Origin: Treponema sp.
GTDB lineage: Bacteria > Spirochaetota > Spirochaetia > Treponematales > Treponemataceae
Assembly: GCA_017470605.1 (NCBI GenBank)
Contig: JAFUYH010000036.1
Location: 1-64,000, forward strand
Reading direction: 5' to 3'
Length of the DNA: 64,000 bases
Positions 1 through 9,117 of this stretch are shown in pieces. A model generated the notes under the pieces. That model was not told the origin of the DNA. It ran no database searches and worked only from the letters and a program-made list of their open reading frames with translations. Made by a program: the position numbers and the translations under genes. Position 1 is the stretch's first letter. The number at the start of each line of letters is the position of its first letter.

Positions 1-140
1 TCGGGGTCGGTGTAACTGCTGTTGTTGAGGGCGTTGTAGAGGTCAAGCCGCCACCTTTTGCTCCGCGGGTCGTTCTGCCCGAAGATGCACCTGAAAAGCG
101 AATCCTTGTATTCCCTGTTTACGTTCAGTGTTTCTGTCAT
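1..140 (-). CDS. Rpn-like PD-(D/E)XK nuclease, N-terminal part only
   Basis: From the ATG at 138-140 the minus strand gives 46 codons that run off the window edge. The residues include NREYKDSLFRCIFGQ and, later, LDLYNALN followed by SYTDP. This opening resembles the Rpn / transposase-like PD-(D/E)XK nuclease proteins that occur in many copies in treponemes and clostridia. The catalytic region lies outside the window, so the family call rests on the N-terminus alone. Codon use (CGC, CTC, GAC) is more GC-rich than in polA, which would suit a mobile-type gene. No clear ribosome binding site is visible. Confidence 0.55.
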   Translation of the reverse strand, partial: MTETLNVNREYKDSLFRCIFGQNDPRSKRWRLDLYNALNNSSYTDP

Positions 141-324
141 GATTCCTTTAATAACTCCTCGTTAGAGGCGCTGCAAGGATGCAGCATACCTCCAGTTTGA
201 TTAATAAACTTGCAGCAAATTGATTTGATTCATCCTCATCCATATATTTAATAGTCTGCGATATGTCATTTTCTACAATTTTTCTGAAAAAAAATCAGAA
301 AAAAATCTATATTCCCGCCACCCC

Positions 325-353
325 TTTCCACGCACCTGCTTTTCCTTTAAAAT
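325..353 (+). promoter_or_regulatory. polA promoter (leaderless type)
   Basis: TTTCCA (325-330), a 17-bp spacer and TAAAAT (348-353) are followed by only 6 nt before the polA ATG. No Shine-Dalgarno sequence is present. Transcription would begin at or next to the start codon. Confidence 0.45.
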
Positions 354-359
354 GGCAGT

Positions 360-3161
360 ATGGATTCCAAAAATAATTTTGACGACAAGACTGTATATAT
401 TCTGGACAGCTACGGACTGATTTTCCGCTGTTATTTTGCCTTTATTTCGCGCCCCCTTACAAACAGTAAGGGCGAAAATGTTTCTGCCGTATTCGGATTT
501 TTCCGCAACCTGCATTATGTCTTGCAGCATTACAAGCCCGGCTATATTTTTGCCGCAATGGATTCTAAAACAAAGACCTTCCGCCACGAAATGTACGACC
601 AGTACAAGGCCACACGCAATAAAACTCCAGATGACCTTCATGCCCAGGTTCCATGGATTTGTGACATTCTTTCTGCCCTTGGAATTCCTGTCCTTCAATG
701 TGATGGCTATGAAGCTGATGATATAATTGCAACCGTTGCCCGCAAGTGCCAGGAATCTAGTCGTGCCTGCCGCATACTTAGCGGAGATAAAGACCTTATG
801 CAGCTGGTAAATGAGACTACCCAGATTCTTAAGCCGGAAACTGGTGCTTCCACATGGAAGGTCACTGGAGCAGATGGCGTTGAAGCTGAATGGGGAGTAA
901 AACCTGCCCAGCTTTTAGATTTGCTTGCCCTTTATGGCGATACTGCGGATAATATTCCCGGCGTGCATGGCATTGGAGTAAAAACTGCCGCCAAACTTTT
1001 AAATGAATATAATGATTTGGACGGAATTTATGCTCATATTGAAGAAATAAAAGGGGCAAATCAGAAAAAACTTATAGAAGGCCGAGAAAATGCCTATTTC
1101 AGTCAGAAACTGGTCCGCCTTTGCGACACCGTTCCCTGCCCGGAAATTGACGCCGCCCTTTCTTCCAGTCCAGTCACTTTTAATTATTCTGCCGCCGCCA
1201 AAATGCTTTCTGCTTTTGATGTTCCAAGCGTTGCAAAACAGTACGCTTCTATGGGTGTAGAAGAAGGACAGACTGCTGTGGAAATGCCGGTTCAGGAAAG
1301 CCCTGCAGTAGAAGTAAAGCAAAATAAGGGTAATTACCGCCCGATTCTTTCTGAATCAGAACTTTCTTCCTTTATAGATGAAGCAATTGCCGCCCGCACT
1401 CTTGCCTACGATTCAGAAACAGATTCTCTTGATACAGTTAATGCAAAAATCATAGGATTCAGTCTTTGTATAAAAGCCGGTGAAGCCGTTTACGTTCCGC
1501 TTGAAAAAGAAAGTGATGACCTCTTTGCTTCTTCAGAAGGATTGCCAAAGTCTTTCGTTATGCTTCAATTGCGCCGCCTTTTTGAAAATCCAGAACTTAC
1601 AATCATCTTTCATAATGCAAAATTTGACCTTAAAGTTCTTATTTCAAACGGACTTTTTGCCGCTTCCGGCAGTCAGAGTCTTTTTCAGATAAAAGCCCGG
1701 ATTCAGGATACAATGATTGCCGCCTGGCTGCAGAAACCAGACCGTACCGGCAAAAACGGCTATTCCCTTGAATATCTGGGAGAAAGCCTTCTGGGACTTC
1801 ATGGAATTGAATATGATGAAGTTGTTTCAAAAGGGCAGACCTTTGCAGACGTTCCTCTGGAAAAAGCAGTGCCTTATGCCGCAGAAGATGCAGATTTTAC
1901 CTTCCAGTTATGGCAGAAATATGCGCCGGAAATGGAAAATAATGAACTTTATAATAATGTAGAAATGAAAGTTCTGCCTGTACTTGCCCAAATGGAACTT
2001 GAAGGAATCCACCTTGATTCTGCCTTCCTGAAAAATTACAATGCAGAACTTACCCAGGGCATTGCTGATATAGAAAAAGAAATCTACAAAGAGGTAGGGC
2101 ACGAATTCAACATTGCTTCTCCCTTGCAGCTGCAGAACGTACTTTTTGAAGAACGCGGACTCACTCCAGGAAAAAAGACAAAAAGGGGATATTCAACAGA
2201 TACTTCTGTTCTGGAAGAACTTTCCTATGTAGATAAAGTTCCCCGCATGATTCTGGAATATCGCGAAATGGCAAAACTTCAGTCTACTTATGTAGAAACT
2301 TTGCCAACCATGACAGACAGAAATGGACGAATTCATACTGATTTTATTCAGACAGGAACTGCAACAGGCCGCCTTTCTTCCCGCGACCCAAACCTGCAGA
2401 ATATTCCTGTCCGCAGTGATGCTGGCCGCCGAATCCGTACAGCCTTTACCGCCCCGGAAGGCAAGGTTCTTATTTCTGCAGACTACGCCCAGATTGAACT
2501 TGTGGTTCTTGCCCACCTTAGCGGCGACCCTAATATGTGCCGCTCCTTTATAGAAGGAACCGACGTTCACAAGACCACTGCCGCCTTAATTTACGGAGTT
2601 CCAGTTGAACAGGTTACTCCAGAAATGCGCCGCACTGCCAAAACAATCAACTTTGGCGTAATTTACGGTATGAGCGCCTTCCGCCTTGCCCGCGACCTTG
2701 AAATTTCCCGAACTCAGGCTTCTGACTTTATCAACAACTATTTTAAGATGTACTCAAAAATAAACGATTTTATAGACGAAACCGTTCATTTTGCAGAAGA
2801 AAACGGCTATGTAGAAACCATTTTCCACCGCCGCCGTCCTATTTTGAATATCAACAGTAAAAACAAATTGGAAAAATCTGCCGCAGAACGCGTTGCCGTA
2901 AACACACCTGTGCAGGGCAGTGCGGCAGATATTGTAAAAAAGGCAATGCTTTCTGTAAGTCAGGCCCTCCGCGAATCAGCGTCTCCAGCCCGCCTTTTGC
3001 TCCAGGTTCATGATGAACTGATTTTTGAATGCCCTGATGACCAGACAGTCATAGATCAGACTCTTGCCCTGATAAAAGACAGGATGGAAAATGCCGTAAA
3101 ACTTAGCGTGCCTCTGCGCGTAAGTATTGAATACGGCAAAAACTGGGGAGAATTCCACTGA
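360..3161 (+). CDS. polA: DNA polymerase I
   Basis: This is a full-length three-domain polymerase I (933 residues) for gap filling and Okazaki fragment processing. The 5'-3' nuclease domain (about 1-290) has DGYEADDIIATVA, SGDKDLMQL and GDTADNIPGVHGIGVKTA. The 3'-5' exonuclease domain (about 330-530) keeps its acidic residues: YDSETDS (Exo I), FHNAKFDL (Exo II) and YAAEDADFT (Exo III), so proofreading should be active. The polymerase domain has motif A DYAQIEL (near 708), motif B RRTAKTINFGVIYG (near 757) and motif C QVHDELIFE (near 883). The ATG at 360 is preferred because it starts right before the conserved nuclease fold and follows a -10 box by 6 nt. The stop codon overlaps the coaE start (TGATG), indicating translational coupling. 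Confidence 0.97.
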   Translation: MDSKNNFDDKTVYILDSYGLIFRCYFAFISRPLTNSKGENVSAVFGFFRNLHYVLQHYKPGYIFAAMDSKTKTFRHEMYDQYKATRNKTPDDLHAQVPWICDILSALGIPVLQCDGYEADDIIATVARKCQESSRACRILSGDKDLMQLVNETTQILKPETGASTWKVTGADGVEAEWGVKPAQLLDLLALYGDTADNIPGVHGIGVKTAAKLLNEYNDLDGIYAHIEEIKGANQKKLIEGRENAYFSQKLVRLCDTVPCPEIDAALSSSPVTFNYSAAAKMLSAFDVPSVAKQYASMGVEEGQTAVEMPVQESPAVEVKQNKGNYRPILSESELSSFIDEAIAARTLAYDSETDSLDTVNAKIIGFSLCIKAGEAVYVPLEKESDDLFASSEGLPKSFVMLQLRRLFENPELTIIFHNAKFDLKVLISNGLFAASGSQSLFQIKARIQDTMIAAWLQKPDRTGKNGYSLEYLGESLLGLHGIEYDEVVSKGQTFADVPLEKAVPYAAEDADFTFQLWQKYAPEMENNELYNNVEMKVLPVLAQMELEGIHLDSAFLKNYNAELTQGIADIEKEIYKEVGHEFNIASPLQLQNVLFEERGLTPGKKTKRGYSTDTSVLEELSYVDKVPRMILEYREMAKLQSTYVETLPTMTDRNGRIHTDFIQTGTATGRLSSRDPNLQNIPVRSDAGRRIRTAFTAPEGKVLISADYAQIELVVLAHLSGDPNMCRSFIEGTDVHKTTAALIYGVPVEQVTPEMRRTAKTINFGVIYGMSAFRLARDLEISRTQASDFINNYFKMYSKINDFIDETVHFAEENGYVETIFHRRRPILNINSKNKLEKSAAERVAVNTPVQGSAADIVKKAMLSVSQALRESASPARLLLQVHDELIFECPDDQTVIDQTLALIKDRMENAVKLSVPLRVSIEYGKNWGEFH

Positions 3162-3712
3162 TGCCAAAGGTGCTTGCTGTAGTGGGGCCCATGGCTGCCG
3201 GAAAAAACTATATCTGTGCCCAAATGGAAAAAGAAGGCTGGTCTTCTGTAGATGCCGACCTTCTTGTTCACCAGGCCATAGAAATTGCCCGCGACCGCAT
3301 TCTGGAAACCTTTACACCCTATGCTGTTCAGCACAATCTGCAGATTGCCCGCGCAGATGGTTCTATAGACCGCAGGGCTTTAGGTCAGCTGCTTTTTGCC
3401 ATCCCAGAACTGCTGAAAGTTCAGGAATCAATTGTTTACCCGATTATTACAGAAAAGATAAACGAGTTTATAGAAAGCCACGAAAAAACAATCATAAACG
3501 CTACGGTTTTGTATAAGACGCCGGAACTTTTAGACCGCTGTGAAAAAATCCTTTTTGTAAAGGCCCCTTTTTTTACCCGCCTTTGCCGTGCCCGCCGCCG
3601 CGACCATCTTTCTTACCGCCAGATTTTCCGCCGTTTTCATGCCCAGCGCAATCTTTTGCAGGAATATCAAAAAACAGGCAAGGAAATTCAAATCATCAAA
3701 AATTATTCCTAA
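3161..3712 (+). CDS. coaE: Dephospho-CoA kinase
   Basis: CoaE phosphorylates the 3'-hydroxyl of dephospho-CoA in the last step of coenzyme A synthesis. The 183-residue protein begins with a P-loop (GPMAAGKN, residues 9-16), has the family's DAD motif (SSVDADLLVHQA) and a lid region (RARRRDHLSYRQIFRRF). The residue after the P-loop lysine is Asn rather than the usual Ser/Thr, which is odd because that side chain normally helps bind magnesium. The protein is slightly shorter than the usual 200 or so. It overlaps the polA stop by one base. The polA-coaE pairing is common in bacteria, which supports the call despite the P-loop change. Confidence 0.85.
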   Translation: MPKVLAVVGPMAAGKNYICAQMEKEGWSSVDADLLVHQAIEIARDRILETFTPYAVQHNLQIARADGSIDRRALGQLLFAIPELLKVQESIVYPIITEKINEFIESHEKTIINATVLYKTPELLDRCEKILFVKAPFFTRLCRARRRDHLSYRQIFRRFHAQRNLLQEYQKTGKEIQIIKNYS

Positions 3713-3781
3713 AGTAAAAATTCTATCTTCCGATAAGTAAAACAAGGTGGCTGGTATTTTACCAGTGAAAAGAGGAATTTT

Positions 3782-4654
3782 ATGGAACAGAAAAAAACTT
3801 TATGGATTATCGCCGCTGTAGGAGCTTTTTTATTGGTTGTTTTGGGAACTGCCGGAATCCTTTATTCTCCGGCCAGAAGTCCTGCTCCTGCCATTGCAAG
3901 CGTTGCTCCTGTAGAAAAATCAAAGACTCCGGTAACAGAATCTGCAGGTAACGGATGGACAAGCCAGATAGACGTTCAGCCTCCAGCTCCGGTTCCTGTA
4001 AGTGCCCAGAAGGTAAGCGACATGATTGTGCTTGCTGATAACACTACGGTATACGGTGGCGCAACAACAATTGACCTTAATGCTCTTAAAAACGGATATG
4101 CCGCAGAAAGTCAGGTTCAGGCCGCAAGCCAGCCACAGAATATTAATATTACAGTGAATGTTCCAGAGGTAAAGGAAAATCCTTCTTCTATTAATATTGT
4201 TGAAAATGATGATGTTGAAAAGGCAGCTCCTGCAAAGAGCGCTGTTTCAAAAGCACCTGCTAAGGAAGCTCCAGTTAAGGAAGCACCTGTTAAGGAAGCG
4301 CCTGTTAAGGAAGCGCCTGCAAAATCCGCTCCTGCCAAAGTTTCAAAGCCAAACGTAACTGTAAAAGGTAACGCTTCTGTAACAGTAGAAACTGAACCAA
4401 AGAAAACTCAGTTCTGGGTACAGGTTGCAGCCTACAGCAATAAAAAAGGCGCAGATAATGCCCGCTCAATCCTTGATGAAAACAAGATTCCTGCAGATGT
4501 ATTCACCTATCAGGATAACAAGTCTAAACTTTACTATCGTGTAAGGGTTGGACCTTATACTACAAAGAGTGAAGCCGAATACTGGCGTTCAAGAATCGTA
4601 AAGATTGATGAATTTGCAAAGGCTGAAAGCTTTGTAACAAGCACAACGAATTAA
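3782..4654 (+). CDS. SPOR-domain membrane protein
   Basis: A short cytoplasmic start is followed by one membrane segment (about residues 7-27, LWIIAAVGAFLLVVLGTAG). Next comes a long Pro/Ala-rich linker with tandem KEAPV units (about 160-180) and a C-terminal SPOR domain (about 212-285, FWVQVAAYSNKKGADNAR and YRVRVGPYTTKSEAE). SPOR domains bind peptidoglycan stripped of stem peptides and often direct proteins to the division site. The layout matches FtsN/DedD-like or RlpA-like envelope proteins, so a role in envelope or division is inferred. The start has a good upstream AAGAGGA. It lies 69 bp after coaE and is followed by a terminator. Confidence 0.85.
   Translation: MEQKKTLWIIAAVGAFLLVVLGTAGILYSPARSPAPAIASVAPVEKSKTPVTESAGNGWTSQIDVQPPAPVPVSAQKVSDMIVLADNTTVYGGATTIDLNALKNGYAAESQVQAASQPQNINITVNVPEVKENPSSINIVENDDVEKAAPAKSAVSKAPAKEAPVKEAPVKEAPVKEAPAKSAPAKVSKPNVTVKGNASVTVETEPKKTQFWVQVAAYSNKKGADNARSILDENKIPADVFTYQDNKSKLYYRVRVGPYTTKSEAEYWRSRIVKIDEFAKAESFVTSTTN
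4262..4321 (+). repeat. Four tandem 15-bp units (KEAPV repeat)
   Basis: Four head-to-tail copies of AAGGAAGCNCCWGTT encode KEAPV-type pentapeptides in the SPOR-protein linker. The third and fourth copies are almost identical in DNA, so copy number may vary between strains. Confidence 0.85.
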
Positions 4655-4678
4655 AAAAACATAATAATTACTCCTAAG

Positions 4679-4723
4679 TCCCCGGCTTTGTAAAAAAAAA
4701 TGCAAATCCGGGGATTTTTTTTT
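4679..4723 (+). terminator. Intrinsic terminator after the SPOR gene
   Basis: A 12-bp stem (TCCCCGGCTTTG at 4679-4690 with CAAATCCGGGGA at 4703-4714, one mismatch) is followed by nine T residues. Confidence 0.88.
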
Positions 4724-4767
4724 CAAAATCATTTCGTGTTTTAACATTTAGCGGCAAGTATATAAGT

Positions 4768-6168
4768 ATGGGCTATATGTTAAAAAAATATATGATGATG
4801 ATTTATCTGTTTCTGGGGATTTTGCCTTTGTGCCGTCTTAAAGCCGCAGAAGGACTTTTTTCAAAATATTTTTCTCTGGAATTATATGACAGTCTGAGCC
4901 TTTCAAATACTTTTGGCTTTAGAAGTAAAATGCCTGTAGGAGAAATCCGTTTTACTCTTTGTGAAGATGATTACAACTTTGGCCTTACTGCCACAAACGA
5001 CAGGCTTTCAAAAAATTATCCCTTTTATTTTAAATGCGGAAATCTTTCTGCCGGCGGTCTGCTTTCAAAAATGAATAATCCCCTTATTTCTGCTTCGGCC
5101 TCTCCCTTTGCGGGCAGTTCTTCTTCTGCATCCGGCATTACGGCTTCGCTTCCAGGCTATTCATCTTTCTCAAAGCCGGTAAGCCTCTTTTTTCAGGGCG
5201 GATTCAGCCGCAAAAAATTTTCTGTAAAAAGCAACTGCTGGTATTCACCTGAAGAAGAAAAACTTGCTGCAAGTTTCTGTCTGCTTTTACCGCCCCTTTG
5301 GGGCACTGCTTTTTCTCTTTCTTCTGCTGCGGGGCTTTTTCCTTACCCTGAATTAAAAAGTTCTTCCTGGTTTTTAGAGGAACCCTATTACGCCGCAGGC
5401 GGTCACTTTTGTTCTGCCTTTCAGCTTTCTGCTGTAAATTCTGTCTTAAAAATCTGTATTACGGGCGGGGCAAATGAAAGTCCTTTTGGGCCCTATAAGG
5501 GCTGGCTGCGTACAGAAAGCCGACTGTCTTTTTCCCGTTTTTCTTTTACAGCTTCTGCCTTCTATTCTGATTCATCATTTCTTTCTGCTTCCGCCAAGGT
5601 GATAGAACCCCAGTGTCAGTTCCGCATAAATTTACGTTACAAAACCGTTTATAAAGGAAAGAAGTTTCCTGTTTTTATTAATTCAGGACTTTCTATTTAT
5701 AACGGTCTGAATCTTTGTGATGAAGAACATGCTTTTAAGGCAGGAATTGGCAGTCAGTTTTTATTCCCATTAACTATGATTCAGCTTAGCGCAGTGGCAA
5801 ATATGCAGTTAAAGACAGAATTACCTGAATTTTTTGGAGAAGTGCCGGTCTCAGGATTTTCTTTTTCTTTTAACAGTGCCACTTTGCAGGCAAAAAACGT
5901 CTGGTATATAGGAAAATTTTCTCCTTCATTAGCTGCCGCAGTCACGACATCTCCTTCTGAAAACTATAACTGTATTACAAATACTTACAGGTTTTCTGCG
6001 GCCCTTAATTATTCAACTTCTTCAAAAGTAAATATTACTTCAAATGCCGCCTTTTCCCTTACAGAAAAGAATTCAGAAATCTCAAAGCAAAAACTTACCC
6101 TTTCTGCTTCTGCCGCTTTCTTATGGAAAAAAGTAAAATGCACCTTCCGTCTCTCTTTTGACTTTTAG
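4768..6168 (+). CDS. Predicted outer-membrane beta-barrel-type protein, unknown function
   Basis: The family was not recognised. The 466-residue product starts with a signal peptide (LKKYMMMIYLFLGILPL, cleavage likely near LKAAEG). The rest is rich in Ser, Phe and aromatic residues with alternating hydrophobic strands, such as SFSFNSATLQAKNVWY and VKCTFRLSFDF at the C-terminus. A C-terminal strand ending in an aromatic residue is typical of outer-membrane beta-barrels, so an outer-membrane location is inferred. The start could be the ATG at 4768 or the fourth codon at 4777; the latter gives a more usual signal peptide. No Shine-Dalgarno is obvious, and TATATA/TATAAG lies immediately upstream. 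Confidence 0.6.
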   Translation: MGYMLKKYMMMIYLFLGILPLCRLKAAEGLFSKYFSLELYDSLSLSNTFGFRSKMPVGEIRFTLCEDDYNFGLTATNDRLSKNYPFYFKCGNLSAGGLLSKMNNPLISASASPFAGSSSSASGITASLPGYSSFSKPVSLFFQGGFSRKKFSVKSNCWYSPEEEKLAASFCLLLPPLWGTAFSLSSAAGLFPYPELKSSSWFLEEPYYAAGGHFCSAFQLSAVNSVLKICITGGANESPFGPYKGWLRTESRLSFSRFSFTASAFYSDSSFLSASAKVIEPQCQFRINLRYKTVYKGKKFPVFINSGLSIYNGLNLCDEEHAFKAGIGSQFLFPLTMIQLSAVANMQLKTELPEFFGEVPVSGFSFSFNSATLQAKNVWYIGKFSPSLAAAVTTSPSENYNCITNTYRFSAALNYSTSSKVNITSNAAFSLTEKNSEISKQKLTLSASAAFLWKKVKCTFRLSFDF

Positions 6169-6197
6169 GTCGGGCGAGGGTTGAATTTAGTCCATTT

Positions 6198-6226
6198 TTT
6201 CTGTAGAATATCCCGATAAGTATAAT
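6198..6226 (+). promoter_or_regulatory. EF-G promoter
   Basis: TTTCTG, a 17-bp spacer and TATAAT (6221-6226) are followed by a leader of about 26 nt containing AAAAGAGGT before the ATG. This gene therefore has a normal leader with a ribosome binding site. Confidence 0.5.
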
Positions 6227-6258
6227 CTACGAATAATTTTTTTAAAAGAGGTATTAAT

Positions 6259-8355
6259 ATGGCTTGGGATATTTCAAAAGTAAGAAATATCGGTATCAGT
6301 GCCCACATTGACTCAGGAAAGACAACAACTTCTGAACGTATCTTGTTCTACTGTAACAAGATTCACGCAATTCACGAAGTTCGTGGTAAGGACGGTGTTG
6401 GTGCTGTAATGGACAACATGGAACTGGAACGCGAACGCGGTATTACAATCCAGTCTGCTGCTACACAGGTTCAGTGGAAAGACTACACAATCAACCTTAT
6501 CGACACACCGGGTCACGTTGACTTCACTGTAGAAGTTGAACGTTCTCTTCGCGTTTTGGACGGCGCTATCATGATTCTTTGTGCCGTTGCCGGTGTTCAG
6601 TCACAGTCAATCACTGTAGACCGTCAGCTTAAACGCTACCATGTACCTCGCGTTGCATTTGTAAACAAGTGTGATCGTCAGGGTGCTAACCCACTTCGTG
6701 TACGTCTTCAGCTCCGCGAAAAGCTCGGTTTGAACGCATACATGATGGAACTTCCAATCGGTCTTGAAGACAAACTTGAAGGTGTTGTAGACCTGGTTGG
6801 AATGAAGGCTATCTACTTTGACGGACCAAACGGTGAAGACCTCCGCATTGCAGAAATTCCTGCAAACATGCAGGCTGATGCAGAAAAGTATCGTGAAGAA
6901 CTTCTTGATGCTGCTTCTATGTTTGATGATTCTTTGATGGAAGCAATCATGGAAAATGGTTACGATGGAGTTCCAGAAGAGCAGGTTATTGCTGCTATCC
7001 GTAAGGGAACTCTTGCTGAACAGTTTGTAGGTGTATTCTGCGGTTCAGCTCACGTAAACAAGGGTATTCAGCCACTTTTGGATGCAGTTATCCGCTATCT
7101 CCCTGCTCCAAACGAAGTTCGCAACGTTGCTCTTGACCTTGACAACAACGAAGCAGAAGTTGAACTTGAATCAGTTGATAACAAGCCTTGTGTTGCTCTT
7201 GGTTTCAAACTTGATGACGGTCAGTACGGTCAGCTTACTTATACACGTATTTATCAGGGTAAGATTAAGAAGGGTGAAGAACTTTACAACACCCGCAATA
7301 AGAAGAGATTCAAGGTTGGACGTCTTGTCCGCATGAACTCTGCTCAGATGGAAGATATTAACGAAGGATGTGCAGGTGATATCGTTGCACTCTTTGGTGT
7401 AGACTGTGCTTCTGGTGATACATTCGTAAACGGTGGAGTTAACTACTCTATGGCTTCTATGTACGTTCCAGAACCTGTAATTTCTCTTTCCATCACTCCA
7501 AAAGACAAACAGGCTGCAATGCAGATGTCTAAGGCTCTTAACCGCTTTACTAAGGAAGACCCTACTTTCCGCGTATACACAGATCCAGAATCTAATGAAA
7601 CAATCATCAAGGGTATGGGTGAGCTTCACCTTGAAGTATACGTTGAACGTATGAAGCGCGAATACAACTGTGAAGTTATAACTGGTGCTCCACAGGTTGC
7701 TTACCGTGAATCTATCACTCAGCAGGGTGACTTTAACTACACTCACAAGAAGCAGACTGGTGGTTCTGGTCAGTACGGTCGTGTTGCCGGCTTCATGGAG
7801 CCAGATTCAGAAAAAGACTACGAGTTTGTAGACGCAATCAAGGGTGGAGCTATTCCTAACGAATATATCCCTTCTTGTGATAAGGGCTTCCAGAAGGCTA
7901 TGAAGGAAGGTTCTTTGATTGGAGCTCCTATCGTAGGTGTTAAGATTACAATTAATGATGGTCAGTATCACCCTGTAGACTCTAACGATAACGCATTCCA
8001 GATTGCCGCTATTGGTGCTTTCCGCGAAGGTTACATGAAGGCTAAGCCTGTAATCCTCGAACCAATCATGAAGGTACAGATGACAGCCCCTACAGAGTTC
8101 CAGGGTAACCTCTTCGGTCTTATCAACCAGCGCCGTGGTGTAATCGTAGATTCTACTGATGAAAACAACACTTCTACTGTAAACGCAGAAGTTCCACTTT
8201 CTGAAATGTTCGGATTCTCTACTATCCTCCGTTCTTCTACTCAGGGTAAGGGTGAATTCACAATGGAATTCCTTAAGTATGGTAAGGTTCCAAACAATGT
8301 TTCTGAAGAGCTTCAGGCTAAATATAAAGAAGCTAAGGCTGCAGGAAAGAAATAA
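6259..8355 (+). CDS. fusA: Elongation factor G, spirochaete/mitochondrial EF-G1 type
   Basis: The 698-residue translational GTPase drives ribosomal translocation. The G motifs are complete: G1 [10 protein letters not shown]2 RGIT, G3 DTPGH, G4 NKCD and G5 GSA. Domains II to V follow, ending with the usual [10 protein letters not shown] region. The opening ([15 protein letters not shown], then [19 protein letters not shown]) matches mitochondrial EF-G1 more closely than standard bacterial EF-G, which usually reads AHIDAGKTT. Spirochaetes are known to carry two such paralogues; in Borrelia one translocates and the other recycles ribosomes. Codon use differs from its neighbours (many GTT, GCT, AAG and CGT), as expected of a highly expressed gene. 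The next gene follows after 15 bp. Confidence 0.93.
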   Translation: MAWDISKVRNIGISAHIDSGKTTTSERILFYCNKIHAIHEVRGKDGVGAVMDNMELERERGITIQSAATQVQWKDYTINLIDTPGHVDFTVEVERSLRVLDGAIMILCAVAGVQSQSITVDRQLKRYHVPRVAFVNKCDRQGANPLRVRLQLREKLGLNAYMMELPIGLEDKLEGVVDLVGMKAIYFDGPNGEDLRIAEIPANMQADAEKYREELLDAASMFDDSLMEAIMENGYDGVPEEQVIAAIRKGTLAEQFVGVFCGSAHVNKGIQPLLDAVIRYLPAPNEVRNVALDLDNNEAEVELESVDNKPCVALGFKLDDGQYGQLTYTRIYQGKIKKGEELYNTRNKKRFKVGRLVRMNSAQMEDINEGCAGDIVALFGVDCASGDTFVNGGVNYSMASMYVPEPVISLSITPKDKQAAMQMSKALNRFTKEDPTFRVYTDPESNETIIKGMGELHLEVYVERMKREYNCEVITGAPQVAYRESITQQGDFNYTHKKQTGGSGQYGRVAGFMEPDSEKDYEFVDAIKGGAIPNEYIPSCDKGFQKAMKEGSLIGAPIVGVKITINDGQYHPVDSNDNAFQIAAIGAFREGYMKAKPVILEPIMKVQMTAPTEFQGNLFGLINQRRGVIVDSTDENNTSTVNAEVPLSEMFGFSTILRSSTQGKGEFTMEFLKYGKVPNNVSEELQAKYKEAKAAGKK

Positions 8356-8370
8356 TAAGGAGACGGTCTA

Positions 8371-9027
8371 ATGGAAAAGAAAGATTTAATCCCACACAGC
8401 CCTGTTCGCTATTTTGATGCAACAAATGCTGCACTCAAAGACGGAGAAATGGGTCTTGTAACTGCAAAAAAAGGTCTTGGAAAGACTTCTGTTCTTGTTC
8501 AGTTCGGAATTGATTCACTTTTGAACGACAAGGCTCTTGTTCATGTTTCTTTTGATCAGCAGTCTTCAAACGTAATTGCCTGGTATTCAAGCGTTCTTGC
8601 AGAAATTGCTAAGAAAAAGAATTTTAACATCTCTGATTTGAATGAAGAAATCGTACGCAACCGTACAATTTTGAACTTTAATCAGGAAACATTTACTTTG
8701 CCAAAGGTTGTTAACACTCTTAAATCTCTTAAAGAGGGAGGAATCAAACTTGATTCTGTAGTTGTTGACGGTCTTGACCTTGCTAAAGTTGCTGATGCAG
8801 ATCTTAAGTGCTTTGCAGATTTTGTTAAGGCAGAAAAAATGACTGCATGGTTCAGCTTTACAAATGAAGCTTCTGATTTGAAGAGCACTTTGGATGCTGC
8901 AAAACTTGATTCTTTTGCTACAGTAGCTCACCTTGCAAACGAAGGAAATTCACTTTCCCTCACTCTGCTTAAGAATGGCTCTGGAAAAGTTAATCTTGAT
9001 GCTAAGACACTTTTGATGTGCAAGTAA
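8371..9027 (+). CDS. Small RecA-like P-loop protein, unknown role
   Basis: The 218-residue protein carries a Walker A motif (AKKGLGKT, residues 32-39) followed by a helix, and a candidate Walker B strand (LDSVVVDGLDLA). This is the order seen in RecA/KaiC/DnaB-like ATPases, but the protein is only a single short core domain. The specific family was not recognised. It sits 15 bp after EF-G with its own AAGGAG site and shares that gene's codon bias, so the two are probably co-transcribed and both well expressed. A link to translation is only suggested by position. An intrinsic terminator follows. Confidence 0.7.
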   Translation: MEKKDLIPHSPVRYFDATNAALKDGEMGLVTAKKGLGKTSVLVQFGIDSLLNDKALVHVSFDQQSSNVIAWYSSVLAEIAKKKNFNISDLNEEIVRNRTILNFNQETFTLPKVVNTLKSLKEGGIKLDSVVVDGLDLAKVADADLKCFADFVKAEKMTAWFSFTNEASDLKSTLDAAKLDSFATVAHLANEGNSLSLTLLKNGSGKVNLDAKTLLMCK

Positions 9028-9040
9028 ATTAATGTATTCT

Positions 9041-9065
9041 GGTGGTTGAGCCTGTCGAAACTACC
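9041..9065. repeat. Dispersed GTTTCGACAGGCTCAA repeat, copy 1
   Basis: On the minus strand this reads GGTAGTTTCGACAGGCTCAA then CCACC. A near match lies at 10422-10441. The element sits between a stop codon and a terminator. Confidence 0.6.
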
Positions 9066-9070
9066 TCAAA

Positions 9071-9104
9071 AAAGGGCCGTTCCTTTTGGGAACGGCCTTT
9101 TTTT
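9071..9104 (+). terminator. Bidirectional intrinsic terminator
   Basis: A GGCCGTTCC stem (9075-9083) pairs with GGAACGGCC (9089-9097) around TTTTG. A-rich flanks before and T-rich flanks after extend the stem and give U-tracts on both strands. It lies between two convergent genes. Confidence 0.9.
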
Positions 9105-9117
9105 ATAGTTGTTTGTT

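Noticed and set aside
4262-4321. CRISPR-like array
   Set aside because: The units are coding, 15 bp long and without spacers. No CRISPR array or cas gene was seen anywhere in the window.
7171-7746. Minus-strand frame of 191 codons
   Set aside because: It is antisense to EF-G and reflects that gene's biased codon use.
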